Assembly (NCBI RefSeq): GCF_016592435.1
Contig: NZ_AP014545.1
Span: 2,612,693 to 2,676,692 of the forward strand
Direction: 5' to 3'
Origin: Amphritea japonica ATCC BAA-1530
GTDB taxonomy: Bacteria > Pseudomonadota > Gammaproteobacteria > Pseudomonadales > Balneatricaceae
DNA: 64,000 bases
Below the pieces are notes generated by a model. It saw nothing but the letters and a program-made list of their open reading frames with translations. It searched no databases and was not told the origin of the DNA. Made by a program: the position numbers and the translations under genes. Positions 1 to 9,766 of this stretch are shown in pieces. How positions within the stretch are numbered: position 1 is the first letter of the stretch; every line of letters starts with the position of its first letter.

Positions 1-69
1 CGCCATCGCAGAAAGCGGAGCCAGTGCACCGATAAGGGTTAACAGACGTAACTGATTGCGTTTATTCAT
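1..69 (-). CDS. HupE/UreJ-type nickel permease, N-terminus only (partial)
   Basis: Only the first 23 codons are in the window; the gene runs off the left edge. The N-terminus starts MNKRNQLRLLTLIGALA and continues hydrophobic to an Ala-Met-Ala end, as in a signal peptide or first membrane segment. An AGGAG sits just upstream of the ATG. It is the last visible gene of the urease operon, 28 bases after ureG. HupE/UreJ membrane proteins, thought to import nickel or cobalt, often occupy this position. The identity rests on the N-terminus and context only, so it is tentative. Confidence 0.6.
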   Translation of the reverse strand, partial: MNKRNQLRLLTLIGALAPLSAMA

Positions 70-97
70 TGTGTGCTCCTGAAAAGCCTATTAAGTA

Positions 98-769
98 TTA
101 AACCACTGCCTTAACCGGAGGCAGCTGCTTAGATTCCAGCATCCCTTCGGTGACGATAAACTCGAGAATCTTTTCCAGACCTTCAGCCTTCTTCAGGTTA
201 GAGAAGACAAAAGGTCGGTCGCCGCGCATGCGTTTGGCATCCACATCCATCACGTCAAGGGATGCACCCACCAATGGCGCCAGATCTGTTTTATTAATAA
301 TCAACAGATCAGAACGGGTGATACCGGGGCCTCCTTTACGGGGAATCTTATCGCCCGCAGAGACATCGATGACATAGATGGTCAGATCTGAAAGTTCCGG
401 ACTGAACGTGGCGCTGAGGTTGTCACCGCCACTTTCAACAAAAACCACATCCAGCTCACCGTGACGAGCGATCAGCTGATCGATCGCCGCCAGATTCATC
501 GAGGCATCTTCACGTATCGCGGTATGCGGACAGCCACCGGTTTCCACACCGATAATGCGGTCGGCATCCAGTGCTTCGTGTTGCGTCAGAAATTTAGCAT
601 CTTCCTTGGTATAGATATCGTTAGTGACCACAGCGATATCATAATGTTCGCGCATCGCGGAACAGAGTGAGCGTAGCAACGCTGTTTTACCCGAGCCTAC
701 CGGGCCGCCGACACCGATTCGAAGTGTCTGTTTTTGCGGGTTTGTCTGGTTGTTAGTTGTTGTGCTCAA
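98..769 (-). CDS. ureG: Urease accessory GTPase UreG
   Basis: SIMIBI-class GTPase that drives GTP-dependent nickel delivery to apo-urease with UreD, UreF and UreE, in the cytoplasm. The P-loop [12 protein letters not shown] is near the N-terminus, followed by the family motifs [15 protein letters not shown] and [15 protein letters not shown] and the guanine-specificity motif NKTD. I place the start at a TTG at 767-769: an AGGAG lies 7 bases upstream, and the product is 223 residues, close to the usual 205-220. The open frame extends 40 codons further upstream into ureF, but that extension has no family similarity. It follows ureF in the same operon. Confidence 0.96.
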   Translation of the reverse strand: MSTTTNNQTNPQKQTLRIGVGGPVGSGKTALLRSLCSAMREHYDIAVVTNDIYTKEDAKFLTQHEALDADRIIGVETGGCPHTAIREDASMNLAAIDQLIARHGELDVVFVESGGDNLSATFSPELSDLTIYVIDVSAGDKIPRKGGPGITRSDLLIINKTDLAPLVGASLDVMDVDAKRMRGDRPFVFSNLKKAEGLEKILEFIVTEGMLESKQLPPVKAVV

Positions 770-806
770 AATAACTCTCCTGAATTCTGTCGTTTCTGCC
801 CTAAGG

Positions 807-1487
807 TCAGGAACGGAACAATCTCGAATACTGTGTTTCATGGGCAGCACTGGCAATTGCCAACCCCTGCAGACCATTACCAATCTCATCCTCTGTCACC
901 TGTTCTGCCCGGGTGATCGCCTGGGGCAACAGTGGCTGTAGTTCACCGAGCAGTAACTGCGCCTGGGTCTGCCCCAGCGGCACCAGTTTAGTCGCTGCCG
1001 CGACCTGGTTTTCTAACCATGACCAGAGGAACCCCAATGCCGCAGTCGGATAATCGATCTGCCAGTTTTGCGCGGCTATACCGAACAAAACGACAAAACT
1101 TAACTCACCGAATATTGGTAATGGCTGCGAAACACCCAGACTCACCAATAAGCGGTTCATCGCCTCACCCATGGCACTATCCGTTAACCGAAGCTCGCGG
1201 GTTTCACGACAGGCCAGCGCCAGATCATTACACTGCATCAAGCGTTTCTCATCACCGGCTTCTGCCGCGGCCATCGCCAGCTTCAACAGCGGCAGATCGG
1301 TCTGGGCAACAGAGTAAAGCAGCTGCTGTTCAAGCCACTCAGATACCTGTTGTGACTTCTTAATCCAGCCGGTTTCAATGGCATATTCCAGCCCCTGAGA
1401 GAATGCATAACCCCCTATCGGCAGACTCACACTACTGAGCTGCATCAACCTTAAGAGAGCAGTATCAGTGGTGGTGATGGCCGCCAT
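807..1487 (-). CDS. ureF: Urease accessory protein UreF
   Basis: All-helical accessory protein that bridges UreD and UreG in the urease activation complex. The motifs [17 protein letters not shown] near the N-terminus and the C-terminal pattern of small and charged residues fit UreF. The start is taken at ATG 1485-1487 (226 residues), which has a GGAG 9 bases upstream; a longer frame begins at 1514. The start overlaps the end of ureE by 23 bases, so translation is probably coupled. The next gene is ureG, 37 bases downstream. Confidence 0.95.
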   Translation of the reverse strand: MAAITTTDTALLRLMQLSSVSLPIGGYAFSQGLEYAIETGWIKKSQQVSEWLEQQLLYSVAQTDLPLLKLAMAAAEAGDEKRLMQCNDLALACRETRELRLTDSAMGEAMNRLLVSLGVSQPLPIFGELSFVVLFGIAAQNWQIDYPTAALGFLWSWLENQVAAATKLVPLGQTQAQLLLGELQPLLPQAITRAEQVTEDEIGNGLQGLAIASAAHETQYSRLFRS

Positions 1488-1911
1488 TACTGTAGGCTCC
1501 TGATTCCGGTACAAAAACAGCTTCTTTATGGGTCAGTGTCAAACCTAATAGTTCGAGCATCTCCTCCAACACATGGTCAGGTTGCATCACTAACCAGCGT
1601 ACCCCCACCTGTAGTTTTACGTGCCGGTTACCCAGGTGATAACAAGCGCGGGCGAAGGTATGCCAGTCTTCACATTCGGCATAGGTCACCGGTTCAACTG
1701 CCCCTTCAACCTGAACATATTTACCACAGGTTGTTTTGAGGTATTCACCCACCAGCAAGGGCTTACCCCGTTCCAGAAACAGGCGCACCTCTTCACCGTT
1801 CTCGCCAGTCAGTTTCAGCCGCCCCCGATCACGCTGCTCATGACTCAAAACCACTGTGGTAAACACAACACCATGACAGTGATCGCCTAAACGTTCATAC
1901 ACTTCCAACAT
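1465..1911 (-). CDS. ureE: Urease nickel metallochaperone UreE
   Basis: Dimeric nickel-binding chaperone of 148 residues that hands Ni to UreG. The N-terminal half is the UreE peptide-binding domain, and the C-terminal half contains HLGNRHVKLQVG, with the conserved His near residue 96. The protein ends GGHHHH, a short version of the His-rich tail that binds extra nickel in many homologues. A GAGAGG ribosome binding site precedes the ATG. It lies 12 bases after ureC and overlaps ureF. Confidence 0.96.
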   Translation of the reverse strand: MLEVYERLGDHCHGVVFTTVVLSHEQRDRGRLKLTGENGEEVRLFLERGKPLLVGEYLKTTCGKYVQVEGAVEPVTYAECEDWHTFARACYHLGNRHVKLQVGVRWLVMQPDHVLEEMLELLGLTLTHKEAVFVPESGAYSNGGHHHH

Positions 1912-1923
1912 CAGATGCCTCTC

Positions 1924-3630
1924 TTAAAACAAGTTGTATAACTGAGCCAGTGGTAACTCGGCTGCCGGCTCACAGGTGAGTAGTTCGCCATCAGCCCGCA
2001 CCTCATAGGTTTGCGGATCAACCGTGATATCAGGCATCCAGCTGTTGTGTACCATATCTTTCTTGCCGATATTGCGGGTATTCGAACAGGCGACTAACCG
2101 ACGATTCAGACCCAGCTGCTCAGCAATATCATTTTCCAGCGCGGCGGCAGAGACAAAGGTCACCGCGGTCTTAGCCGGCGCCTGACCGTAAGAGCCAAAC
2201 ATGGGTCGGTAATGCACCGGTTGTGGTGTTGGGATAGAAGCATTCGGGTCGCCCATTGGCGCAGCTGCAATCATGCCGCCCTTAATAATCAGGGAAGGTT
2301 TAACGCCAAAAAAGGCAGGCTTCCACAATACTAAGTCCGCCAGTTTTCCCGGTTCAATAGAACCGACTTCGTGGGAGATACCGTGGGCGATCGCCGGGTT
2401 AATGGTATATTTTGCGATGTAACGCCGAGCCCGAAAATTATCACAGCCAAGCTCTTCATCCTCAGGCAGCAGACCAAACTGGGTCTTCATCTTATGGGCC
2501 GTTTGCCAGGTACGGGTAACCACCTCACCCACTCGCCCCATCGCCTGCGAATCAGACGAGATCATGCTGAACGCACCCCGGTCGTGAAACAGATCCTCCG
2601 CGGCAATGGTCTCTTTACGAATCCGGGAGTCGGCAAAGGCAACATCTTCAGGAATATTACTGTCCAGATGATGACAGACCATCAGCATATCCAGATGTTC
2701 ATCAACCGTATTACAGGTATAAGGACGCGTCGGGTTAGTCGACGATGGCAATACATTCGGGTAGGCACAGGCGCGGATAATATCCGGTGCATGACCTCCC
2801 CCTGCCCCTTCGGTGTGATAGGTGTGGATAACCCGGTCTTTGAAGGCACCCAGGGTGTCATCAACAAAACCAGATTCATTCAGCGTGTCAGTGTGAATCG
2901 CCACCTGTACATCATATTTTTCAGCCACTGATAAACAGGTATCAATGGAGGCTGGCGTCGTACCCCAGTCTTCATGCAGTTTCAGGCCACAAGCACCGGC
3001 TTCCAGCTGATCTTCCAGGGGTTTGGGTAAGCTACCGTTGCCTTTACCCAGAAAACCCAGATTCATCGGCATAGCATCAGTGGCCTGAAGCATCTTACCG
3101 ATATTCCAGGGCCCCGGTGTACAGGTGGTTGCATTGGTACCGGTCGCAGGCCCGGTACCACCACCGATCATAGTGGTCACACCGGACATCAGCGCTTCAT
3201 CTATCTGTTGTGGACAGATGAAATGGATATGGGCATCGATACCACCCGCGGTGAGAATACTGCCCTCACCGGCTATCACTTCCGTACCCGGTCCGATAAC
3301 AATATCGACATTATCCTGCGTATCCGGATTCCCCGCTTTACCGACTTTAAAAATACGGCCTTCGCGAATACCCACATCGCCTTTAACGACTCCCCAGTGG
3401 TCGAGTACCAACGCGTTAGTGATCACCAGATCAACACAGATATCATTACCGCACTGACTCTGGCCCTGACCATCCCGGATAACCTTACCGCCACCGAATT
3501 TAACTTCGTCGCCATAATCAGTGAAGTCTTTCTCTACCTCGATCCAGAGTTCGGTATCACCCAGTCGCACCCTGTCACCGGTGGTGGGGCCAAACATCTG
3601 GGCATAGGCTGCGCGATCTATCTTGCTCAT
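1924..3630 (-). CDS. ureC: Urease alpha subunit (catalytic)
   Basis: Catalytic subunit hydrolysing urea to ammonia and carbamate; it carries the di-nickel centre. At 568 residues it matches the family. Visible motifs are the nickel ligands in GGIDAHIHF, the lysine that becomes carbamylated in GLKLHEDWG, the His of [12 protein letters not shown], and the mobile-flap MVCHHLD with its Cys and His. The ATG overlaps the ureB stop as ATGA. The genes run ureA-ureB-ureC-ureE-ureF-ureG, the usual bacterial order. Confidence 0.99.
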   Translation of the reverse strand: MSKIDRAAYAQMFGPTTGDRVRLGDTELWIEVEKDFTDYGDEVKFGGGKVIRDGQGQSQCGNDICVDLVITNALVLDHWGVVKGDVGIREGRIFKVGKAGNPDTQDNVDIVIGPGTEVIAGEGSILTAGGIDAHIHFICPQQIDEALMSGVTTMIGGGTGPATGTNATTCTPGPWNIGKMLQATDAMPMNLGFLGKGNGSLPKPLEDQLEAGACGLKLHEDWGTTPASIDTCLSVAEKYDVQVAIHTDTLNESGFVDDTLGAFKDRVIHTYHTEGAGGGHAPDIIRACAYPNVLPSSTNPTRPYTCNTVDEHLDMLMVCHHLDSNIPEDVAFADSRIRKETIAAEDLFHDRGAFSMISSDSQAMGRVGEVVTRTWQTAHKMKTQFGLLPEDEELGCDNFRARRYIAKYTINPAIAHGISHEVGSIEPGKLADLVLWKPAFFGVKPSLIIKGGMIAAAPMGDPNASIPTPQPVHYRPMFGSYGQAPAKTAVTFVSAAALENDIAEQLGLNRRLVACSNTRNIGKKDMVHNSWMPDITVDPQTYEVRADGELLTCEPAAELPLAQLYNLF

Positions 3631-3953
3631 AGGGTATCCTCCCCGCTATCAAGCTGACCCATCACATCGCCCCGGAAGCCGTAGATAGTCCGACTACCCG
3701 CATACTCCACCAGCTCGACTTCACGGCCCTGTCCCGGCTCAAAACGAATCGCGGTGCCAGAAACGATATTCAGCCGGTAACCGCGCGTTTTTTCACGGTC
3801 GAATTCCAGTGCTGGATTCACTTCATAAAAATGATAGTGGGAGCCGATCTGCACCGGGCGGTCACCGCGGTTTTCAACCCGCAGAGAGACCGTCTTACGC
3901 CCCTCGTTAAGTAGAATATCGCCTTGTGCAGGCTGAATTTCTCCGGGAATCAT
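3627..3953 (-). CDS. ureB: Urease beta subunit
   Basis: Structural subunit of the (UreABC)3 holoenzyme, cytoplasmic. I choose the start giving [18 protein letters not shown] (108 residues): the upstream ATG at 3959 directly abuts GGAG, while this one has the right 6-base spacing, and MIPGEI is the common family start. The motif [16 protein letters not shown] is typical. Its stop overlaps the ureC start and it begins 10 bases after the ureA stop, so ureABC is translationally coupled. Confidence 0.97.
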   Translation of the reverse strand: MIPGEIQPAQGDILLNEGRKTVSLRVENRGDRPVQIGSHYHFYEVNPALEFDREKTRGYRLNIVSGTAIRFEPGQGREVELVEYAGSRTIYGFRGDVMGQLDSGEDTL

Positions 3954-3963
3954 AGTCATCTCC

Positions 3964-4266
3964 TCAACAGATCGGGTTATGTACGGTGACCAGTTTGGTC
4001 CCATCGGGAAAGGTCGCTTCTACCTGTACTTCATGGATCAGTTCGATAACCCCGGGCATCACCTGGTCGGCCGTTAACAGGGTTTTACCGAAGCCCATCA
4101 ACTCAGCGACGGTTTTCCCATCCCGTGCGCCTTCGATAATTTCCATACTCAGATAAGCCATCGCTTCAGGGTAATTCAGCTTTAAGCCACGATTGAGGCG
4201 ACGCTCAGCCAGCAGAGCCGCTGTAAATACCAGTAATTTATCTTTTTCTCTTGGAAGCAGTTCCAT
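3964..4266 (-). CDS. ureA: Urease gamma subunit
   Basis: Small structural urease subunit, 100 residues from the ATG ([12 protein letters not shown]); a GTG one codon upstream is an alternative start. GGAGG lies 8 bases before the ATG. The conserved stretches [20 protein letters not shown] and the C-terminal TVHNPI match the family. About 106 bases separate it from ureD. I see no clear hairpin or promoter in that gap, which carries only the ribosome binding site near its 3' end. Confidence 0.97.
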   Translation of the reverse strand: MELLPREKDKLLVFTAALLAERRLNRGLKLNYPEAMAYLSMEIIEGARDGKTVAELMGFGKTLLTADQVMPGVIELIHEVQVEATFPDGTKLVTVHNPIC

Positions 4267-4372
4267 CACTTACCCCTCCACTATTGTTAAGTGCTAATCG
4301 TCAAAGTCTGTTAATGCTTAACGCGAAATTTCATCTGATCAAACAACCCATCCAGCACCCCATCTGCCAACA

Positions 4373-5299
4373 TCAGGTTGCCCATATACGGGGTTCACAA
4401 GCCGGTCGACCCAGCAGCTCAGGTCTGATCTCATGCCAGCAACGAATAAAGAGCTGCATCGCCTGATCCGTCTGATCACCCAGATAGCGGATAGTCAAAA
4501 ACTCTCCCGTCAGACTAACGGCCGCCAAGGCGTCACAATCCTCAGCATGCTGACGCAGTTTTTTAATCAACGGTTCAATCAGATGTTCAATGTTTTCATC
4601 GGCTGCCAGATCAAAGGGGCCAGCCACCATCAACCCATTAACAGGGTTGCCACGTAACCCGGCACTACCCTCCAGTAACGCCCGGTTGTCATCATCAATC
4701 TGTAACCGTTCGCGCAACAGAATGCGTTCACCCCGATTTATCTGCAGCGTCTGAGACAGGTTGCCGCTGCTGAAAGGCAGATCCCGGTTAGGCAGGCCAA
4801 GACTGGTAATATCCCAGCCGATGAAGTGAGAGTTCTCGGCCAAGTGAACCTGGGTATCAAGACGGGTACAGGCATCGGGATAGAGAATCGTTTCCAGCGG
4901 CAGCCACTCAATTGAACTGCCAGCGCTCAGGTGTAGAGTATTGATCTGATGTTGCAAAGTACGGTCGGGGCGCGCCCGATAAACCCGCCCGGCACCCGGC
5001 GTTGTTAGCAGTGCATGGCTGTCATAATCGGTGTTCACTGAGATTTCAAGACGATCACCAGACACCATGCCACCCGGCGGATGCAACAGATAAACCTGGG
5101 CCAGCTCAGGCCCTTCGGGATAGAACGCTTTCTGGACGTAGAGCGGCCCCTTATGATCAGCCCGCTGCAACACCGTGCCACGCTCCGTACGACCAAACTG
5201 CAGAAACAACTCAGCGTTCCAGGCCGAGGCTTTTTTCTGCTGCGCCGGGGTGCGAGTCGGTTCTGACAAACGCTGGACGGGCTGTGACAGGCTGGTCAT
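4373..5299 (-). CDS. ureD: Urease accessory protein UreD (UreH)
   Basis: Scaffold that binds apo-urease and recruits UreF and UreG for nickel insertion. It has 308 residues, within the family range. The conserved stretches YVQKAFYPEG, LLHPPGGMVSGD and LTTPGAGRVYR are clear. It starts 3 bases after the urtE stop with AAAGG almost touching the ATG, so it probably depends on coupling to urtE. The placement ties urea uptake and urease maturation into one transcript. Confidence 0.96.
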   Translation of the reverse strand: MTSLSQPVQRLSEPTRTPAQQKKASAWNAELFLQFGRTERGTVLQRADHKGPLYVQKAFYPEGPELAQVYLLHPPGGMVSGDRLEISVNTDYDSHALLTTPGAGRVYRARPDRTLQHQINTLHLSAGSSIEWLPLETILYPDACTRLDTQVHLAENSHFIGWDITSLGLPNRDLPFSSGNLSQTLQINRGERILLRERLQIDDDNRALLEGSAGLRGNPVNGLMVAGPFDLAADENIEHLIEPLIKKLRQHAEDCDALAAVSLTGEFLTIRYLGDQTDQAMQLFIRCWHEIRPELLGRPACEPRIWAT

Positions 5300-5302
5300 C
5301 CT

Positions 5303-5998
5303 TTATACCGCCAGATACTGACGAATCAGATCTTCACTGAGGTTATCCATCCGGTCACTGGCGACCACACGGCCTCGCTCAACTAATCGAAACTCCTCGC
5401 CCACCCGACGCGCAAATCCCAGCTTTTGTTCTACCAGAATGACGGTAAGCCCCTCTTCCTTATTGAGCTTTAAAATAACATCGCCAATCTGTTGAACAAT
5501 GTTCGGCTGAATCCCTTCGTTGGGTTCATCCAGAATAAGAACTTTCGGCTCCAACACTAACGCACGACCGATCGCCAGCTGTTGTTGCTGTCCACCCGAC
5601 AGGTCACCGCCACGACGCTGTAGCATCTCTTTTAAAACAGGAAACAACTCAAAAATCTTTTCCGGTATCTCTTTTGCGCCATCCTTGCGAATAGGCAAAC
5701 CCACCTTGAGGTTTTCTTCAACCGTCAGCAGTGGAAAGATATCCCGCCCCTGCGGTACATAACCAATTCCGGCAGGTGCCCGAAACTCAGCTTTCTTGTT
5801 CTGCAGCGGTTCACCTTCCAGCAGAATTTCGCCATTCTTGACCGGCAAAAGCCCCATGATGCATTTCAGCAAGGTGGTTTTACCCACCCCGTTACGCCCC
5901 ATAATGCAGGTACAGGAGCCAGGCTTAATATCCAGATTAAGATCCCAGAGAATCTGCGTGCCACCATAATACTGATTAACGTTATTAATACTGATCAT
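5303..5998 (-). CDS. urtE: Urea ABC transporter ATPase UrtE
   Basis: LivF-like ATPase of the UrtABCDE high-affinity urea importer, acting at the inner face of the cytoplasmic membrane. Walker A is GRNGVGKTTLLK near residue 35, the signature is LSGGQQQQLAIGRAL and Walker B is VLILDEPNEG. The 231-residue length is typical. The start codon overlaps the urtD stop (ATGA). Confidence 0.96.
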   Translation of the reverse strand: MISINNVNQYYGGTQILWDLNLDIKPGSCTCIMGRNGVGKTTLLKCIMGLLPVKNGEILLEGEPLQNKKAEFRAPAGIGYVPQGRDIFPLLTVEENLKVGLPIRKDGAKEIPEKIFELFPVLKEMLQRRGGDLSGGQQQQLAIGRALVLEPKVLILDEPNEGIQPNIVQQIGDVILKLNKEEGLTVILVEQKLGFARRVGEEFRLVERGRVVASDRMDNLSEDLIRQYLAV

Positions 5999-6828
5999 GG
6001 TGCTTCTCCCAGATATACTTCAATCACATCCTGATTATTCTGAATATCATCCATTGAGCCTTCCGCCAGAACAGAGCCCTGATGCAATACCGTCACGGTT
6101 TGAGCAATACTGCGGACAAACTCCATATCGTGTTCAACCACCACCACGGTGCGTTCGCCGGCCAGCGAGGTGAGTAATTCAGCGGTACGTTCACCCTCTT
6201 GAACGGTCATGCCCGCCACCGGCTCATCCACCAATAACAAGCGGGGATTGGCCATCAATAACATGCCAATTTCCAACCACTGTTTCTGACCGTGAGACAG
6301 AGAACCGGCCAGCATCATTCGCTCGCTTTTCAGGCCAATGGTTTCCAGCACTTCATCGATACGGTCATACTCTTCACCGGTCAGCACGGCCAACAGCGTG
6401 GGCAGTACCGACTTATTACTCTTCAGTGACAATTCAAGGTTATCCATCACCGTATGGGCTTCAAATACCGTCGGTTTCTGGAACTTACGGCCGATACCTA
6501 ATTGAGCGATCTCGGCTTCATCTTTATCCAGCAGGTTGATCGACTGACCAAAATAGACGGAACCACTATCGCACTGGGTTTTACCGGTTATCACGTCCAT
6601 CAGGGTGGTTTTACCCGCCCCGTTAGCGCCGATCAGGCAGCGCAGTTCACCGTCGTTTATATAGAGGTTCAGGTCATTCAACGCCTTAAAGCCATCGAAG
6701 CTAAGATTAAGCCCCTCAACATAGAGCAGTACCTGGTGGGAGATATCCACCTTCTGCTCATGTTCCTGCAGAAATGACCACACCTGATCCCGACGCATCA
6801 CATCACGGGTGCTCTCTAAAATACTCAT
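5995..6828 (-). CDS. urtD: Urea ABC transporter ATPase UrtD
   Basis: LivG-like ATPase partner of UrtE, 277 residues. An N-terminal extension of about 30 residues precedes the ABC domain. Walker A is GANGAGKTTLMD, the signature is LSHGQKQWLEIGMLL and Walker B is LLLVDEPVAGMT. Both ends overlap neighbours by 4 bases (urtC upstream, urtE downstream), as expected for a stoichiometric complex made from one message. Confidence 0.96.
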   Translation of the reverse strand: MSILESTRDVMRRDQVWSFLQEHEQKVDISHQVLLYVEGLNLSFDGFKALNDLNLYINDGELRCLIGANGAGKTTLMDVITGKTQCDSGSVYFGQSINLLDKDEAEIAQLGIGRKFQKPTVFEAHTVMDNLELSLKSNKSVLPTLLAVLTGEEYDRIDEVLETIGLKSERMMLAGSLSHGQKQWLEIGMLLMANPRLLLVDEPVAGMTVQEGERTAELLTSLAGERTVVVVEHDMEFVRSIAQTVTVLHQGSVLAEGSMDDIQNNQDVIEVYLGEAP

Positions 6829-8009
6829 GCCTGGCCCTCCCCAGCTTTTTCATCAGGACTGTTATTCAGGCTCTGGCTTTTAGACTGCTGTTGTTTCTCT
6901 TTGAGTTGTTCCTGGAGTTGCGCAAATAGCCCCATCAAGCCTTTGGGCAGGTAGAGGGTCACCAGTACAAACATCGCACCCAGTGCGAACAACCAACCAT
7001 CGGGCATAATGGCGGTAAATTTAGTCTTGGCGTAGTTCACCAGAATAGCGCCGATTATCGCGCCGATCAGGGTGCCCCGACCGCCGACCGCCACCCAGAT
7101 AACCATCTCGATAGAGTTGATTGGCGAGAACTCCCCCGGATTGATAATGCCCACCTGAGGCACATAAAGTGCACCGGCAATACCGGCAATCATCGCCGAA
7201 TACACAAACAACCAGACTTTATAATTCTCAGTTCGGTAGCCGATGAAACGCGCCCGGCTTTCACCGTCACGCACCGCGATAATCACTTTACCGAAGCGGG
7301 TCTGCATGATCTTCTTACTCAGCACCAACAATCCGCACAACAGCAGCGCCGTGATAATAAAGAGTGAGACACGGGTGTTATCCGCTTGCAGATCAAACCC
7401 CAGAATGTCTTTAAAGTCAGTCAGGCCGTTGTTACCACCGAAACCCATCTCGTTACGGAAGAAAGCCAGCAACAGTGCGTAAGTCAGTGCCTGAGTCATA
7501 ATCGACAGATACACCCCGGTGACCCGTGAGCGAAATGCTAACCAACCGAACACAAAGGCCAGAAGTCCCGGTACCAATAACACCATCAACATGGCGATCC
7601 AGAACTGATCCATGCCATGCCAGAACCAGGGCAATTCACTCCAGTTGAGGAACACCATAAAGTCTGGCAATTCAGGGTTACCATAAACGCCCCGGTCACC
7701 GATCTGACGCATCAGATACATGCCCATGGCATAGCCACCTAACGCAAAGAAGGCGCCGTGACCCAGGCTAAGAATGCCGCAGTAGCCCCAGATAACATCC
7801 ACTGCCAACGCCAGCATGGCATAACAGAGATACTTTCCTAACAGGGTGATCGTATAAGTCGATACGTAGAACACTGAGTCCGATGGCAATAGCAGATTAC
7901 AGGCTGAAGCCAATACCGTGACGGTCAGCAGCAGCACTACAAAAGGCGCAACCTTACTGTCACCGTTAATACGTGAAAAGCTCATAAACTTGCTCATGAA
8001 GCCGCTCAT
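6825..8009 (-). CDS. urtC: Urea ABC transporter permease UrtC
   Basis: LivM-like inner-membrane permease of 394 residues. It has about ten hydrophobic segments, the family motif around GGYAMGMYL and a polar Gln/Lys-rich C-terminal tail. The motif AVRDGESRARFIGY corresponds to the cytoplasmic coupling loop that contacts the ATPases. Its start overlaps the urtB stop and its stop overlaps the urtD start. Confidence 0.95.
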   Translation of the reverse strand: MSGFMSKFMSFSRINGDSKVAPFVVLLLTVTVLASACNLLLPSDSVFYVSTYTITLLGKYLCYAMLALAVDVIWGYCGILSLGHGAFFALGGYAMGMYLMRQIGDRGVYGNPELPDFMVFLNWSELPWFWHGMDQFWIAMLMVLLVPGLLAFVFGWLAFRSRVTGVYLSIMTQALTYALLLAFFRNEMGFGGNNGLTDFKDILGFDLQADNTRVSLFIITALLLCGLLVLSKKIMQTRFGKVIIAVRDGESRARFIGYRTENYKVWLFVYSAMIAGIAGALYVPQVGIINPGEFSPINSIEMVIWVAVGGRGTLIGAIIGAILVNYAKTKFTAIMPDGWLFALGAMFVLVTLYLPKGLMGLFAQLQEQLKEKQQQSKSQSLNNSPDEKAGEGQA

Positions 8010-9613
8010 TCTGCCGCCCTCCCTTTCTGAGGAAACAGCCCTTTAGGACGTTTCTGAATAAACAGAATGATAAAGACCAATACCAGAATACTGGCCAGCA
8101 CCGCACCGGTAACCGGCTCGATAAACTTGTTCGCTATACCCAGACTAAAGGCGGCGACCAAGGTACCCCAGAGGTTCCCTACACCGCCAAACACCACCAC
8201 CATAAAGGAGTCGATAATGTACGCCTGCCCCAGGTTAGGCCCCACGTTAGTCAGCTGACTTAGTGCAACACCGGCAATACCGGCAATGCCGGACCCCAGA
8301 CCAAAGGTCATGGCATCTACCCGATCGGTACGGATACCCATCGCTTTAGCCATATCCCGGTTTTGAGACACAGCGCGAACATTCAAGCCCAACGAGGTTT
8401 TCTTCAACACGATTAACAGAATCATGAAGACCAACAGAGCAAAGGCGACAATATACAAACGGTTAAGGGTCAGACTCAGTAGCGGATTAATCTCAATAGA
8501 GCCGCTCATCCATTCAGGGGTTGCCACCTGACGGTTGAGGGGAGAAAACACTGTCCGTACCAACTGCTGTAGAATCAGACTGATACCGAAAGTGGCCAAC
8601 AGGGTTTCCAGTGGACGTCCATGCAGATGACGAATCACCAGACGTTCGATCAGAATCCCGACAGTACCCGACACAATAAAGGCTGCCGGCACCGCTATCC
8701 AAAGCGAGTATTCAATCATCTCGGGCAGTAACAGCTGCACCACATAGGTGGTGTAAGCACCCAGCATGATCATCTCGCCGTGGGCCATATTGATAACACC
8801 CATCACGCCGAAAGTAATCGCCAGGCCAATGGCCGCTAGCAGTAATACCGAACCCAGACTCAGGCCGAAAAATAGCTGATTCACAAAGCCATACTTCTCA
8901 GCCTGTTGAGCAATTTTATCCACACCTTTCTGGGCCGCTTTTTGCACACTACGGGAAGGATCATGCTCTGCCAGTTTAGTTAACTGATTACGCACTTGTG
9001 GCTCAAGACTACCCTGCAAATCTTTCACCGCTTGAAGACGTTCCGTTGCATCCTCAGAATGTTCAGCTTTATACAGCGCCAGCGCCACATCCATGACGTC
9101 CTGAACCGAACGGCTCTGTTCATCCAGACGCAGGGTACGAATCACCTCAATCGTCTTGGCATCCAGATCAGAGAAGAGTGAACGTACCGCTTCGGTTCTG
9201 ACGTCAGAGTCTGAATTAGTCAGTTGAATCCGGGCGATAGCCTCACCCAGATAGCCGCGTAATTTATTATTAACTTTGATCTTCTTAACTTGCTTCTTAG
9301 TCAGATCGGCAAGCTGTTCACCGGTAAAAAGATCGGCATAGCGCGTTTCACCTTGCGCTTTATACTTCGCCAGCAGACGAGCATCCGCTCTGACAAAATA
9401 GAGATTGCCCCCTAACAGCGTCTTAAACAGAGGCAGCATATCTGCCCCTTCAGTCGCTTCCAGCTGCTGTAAAACCGGCAGTGTTTTGCTCAGCTTCACT
9501 GTTGTTAGCTCCTGCAAGAGCGGTTGCTGTGCTGCAGAAGGCAGTTCAGCCAGCGCACTGCTGCTGATCAACAAAGCCAACAGGCAGCTACAGATCTTAA
9601 TAAAATAATTCAC
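8006..9613 (-). CDS. urtB: Urea ABC transporter permease UrtB with N-terminal helical domain
   Basis: LivH-like permease of 535 residues. The C-terminal 290 residues are the membrane domain, including GVMGVINMAHGEMIMLGAY. The first 230 residues carry a signal peptide and a hydrophilic helical region of HEAT-like character (LRLDEQSRSVQDVMDVALA), an extension common in proteobacterial UrtB. The start is GTG with GGAG 8 bases upstream. A 153-base gap with a stem-loop separates it from urtA. Confidence 0.95.
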   Translation of the reverse strand: MNYFIKICSCLLALLISSSALAELPSAAQQPLLQELTTVKLSKTLPVLQQLEATEGADMLPLFKTLLGGNLYFVRADARLLAKYKAQGETRYADLFTGEQLADLTKKQVKKIKVNNKLRGYLGEAIARIQLTNSDSDVRTEAVRSLFSDLDAKTIEVIRTLRLDEQSRSVQDVMDVALALYKAEHSEDATERLQAVKDLQGSLEPQVRNQLTKLAEHDPSRSVQKAAQKGVDKIAQQAEKYGFVNQLFFGLSLGSVLLLAAIGLAITFGVMGVINMAHGEMIMLGAYTTYVVQLLLPEMIEYSLWIAVPAAFIVSGTVGILIERLVIRHLHGRPLETLLATFGISLILQQLVRTVFSPLNRQVATPEWMSGSIEINPLLSLTLNRLYIVAFALLVFMILLIVLKKTSLGLNVRAVSQNRDMAKAMGIRTDRVDAMTFGLGSGIAGIAGVALSQLTNVGPNLGQAYIIDSFMVVVFGGVGNLWGTLVAAFSLGIANKFIEPVTGAVLASILVLVFIILFIQKRPKGLFPQKGRAAE

Positions 9614-9715
9614 GGGGGATCTCCGTTCGGGTAAGGCAGATAAGCGCTTGTTAAAACACTTTATTCAAAGCGTTTTATGAAGAGCTCTGTTGATAAATCC
9701 TGGCTTATGAGTAAT

Positions 9716-9739
9716 GCAGGCTTCTGAATAGAAGCCTGC
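9716..9739 (-). terminator. Intercistronic stem-loop between urtA and urtB
   Basis: A perfect 9-base-pair stem (GCAGGCTTC with GAAGCCTGC) and 6-base loop lies 28 bases after the urtA stop. No U-run follows on the minus strand. This makes it a better candidate for a partial terminator or 3'-end stabiliser that raises the abundance of the binding protein over the membrane subunits. Confidence 0.6.
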
Positions 9740-9766
9740 TTTGTAAAAAATCTAAGCGATCAAATC

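Noticed and set aside
2371-2931. 186-codon frame opposite ureC
   Set aside because: Antisense shadow of a strongly conserved gene; same reasoning for long frames opposite fdsA, urtA and the permease-kinase.
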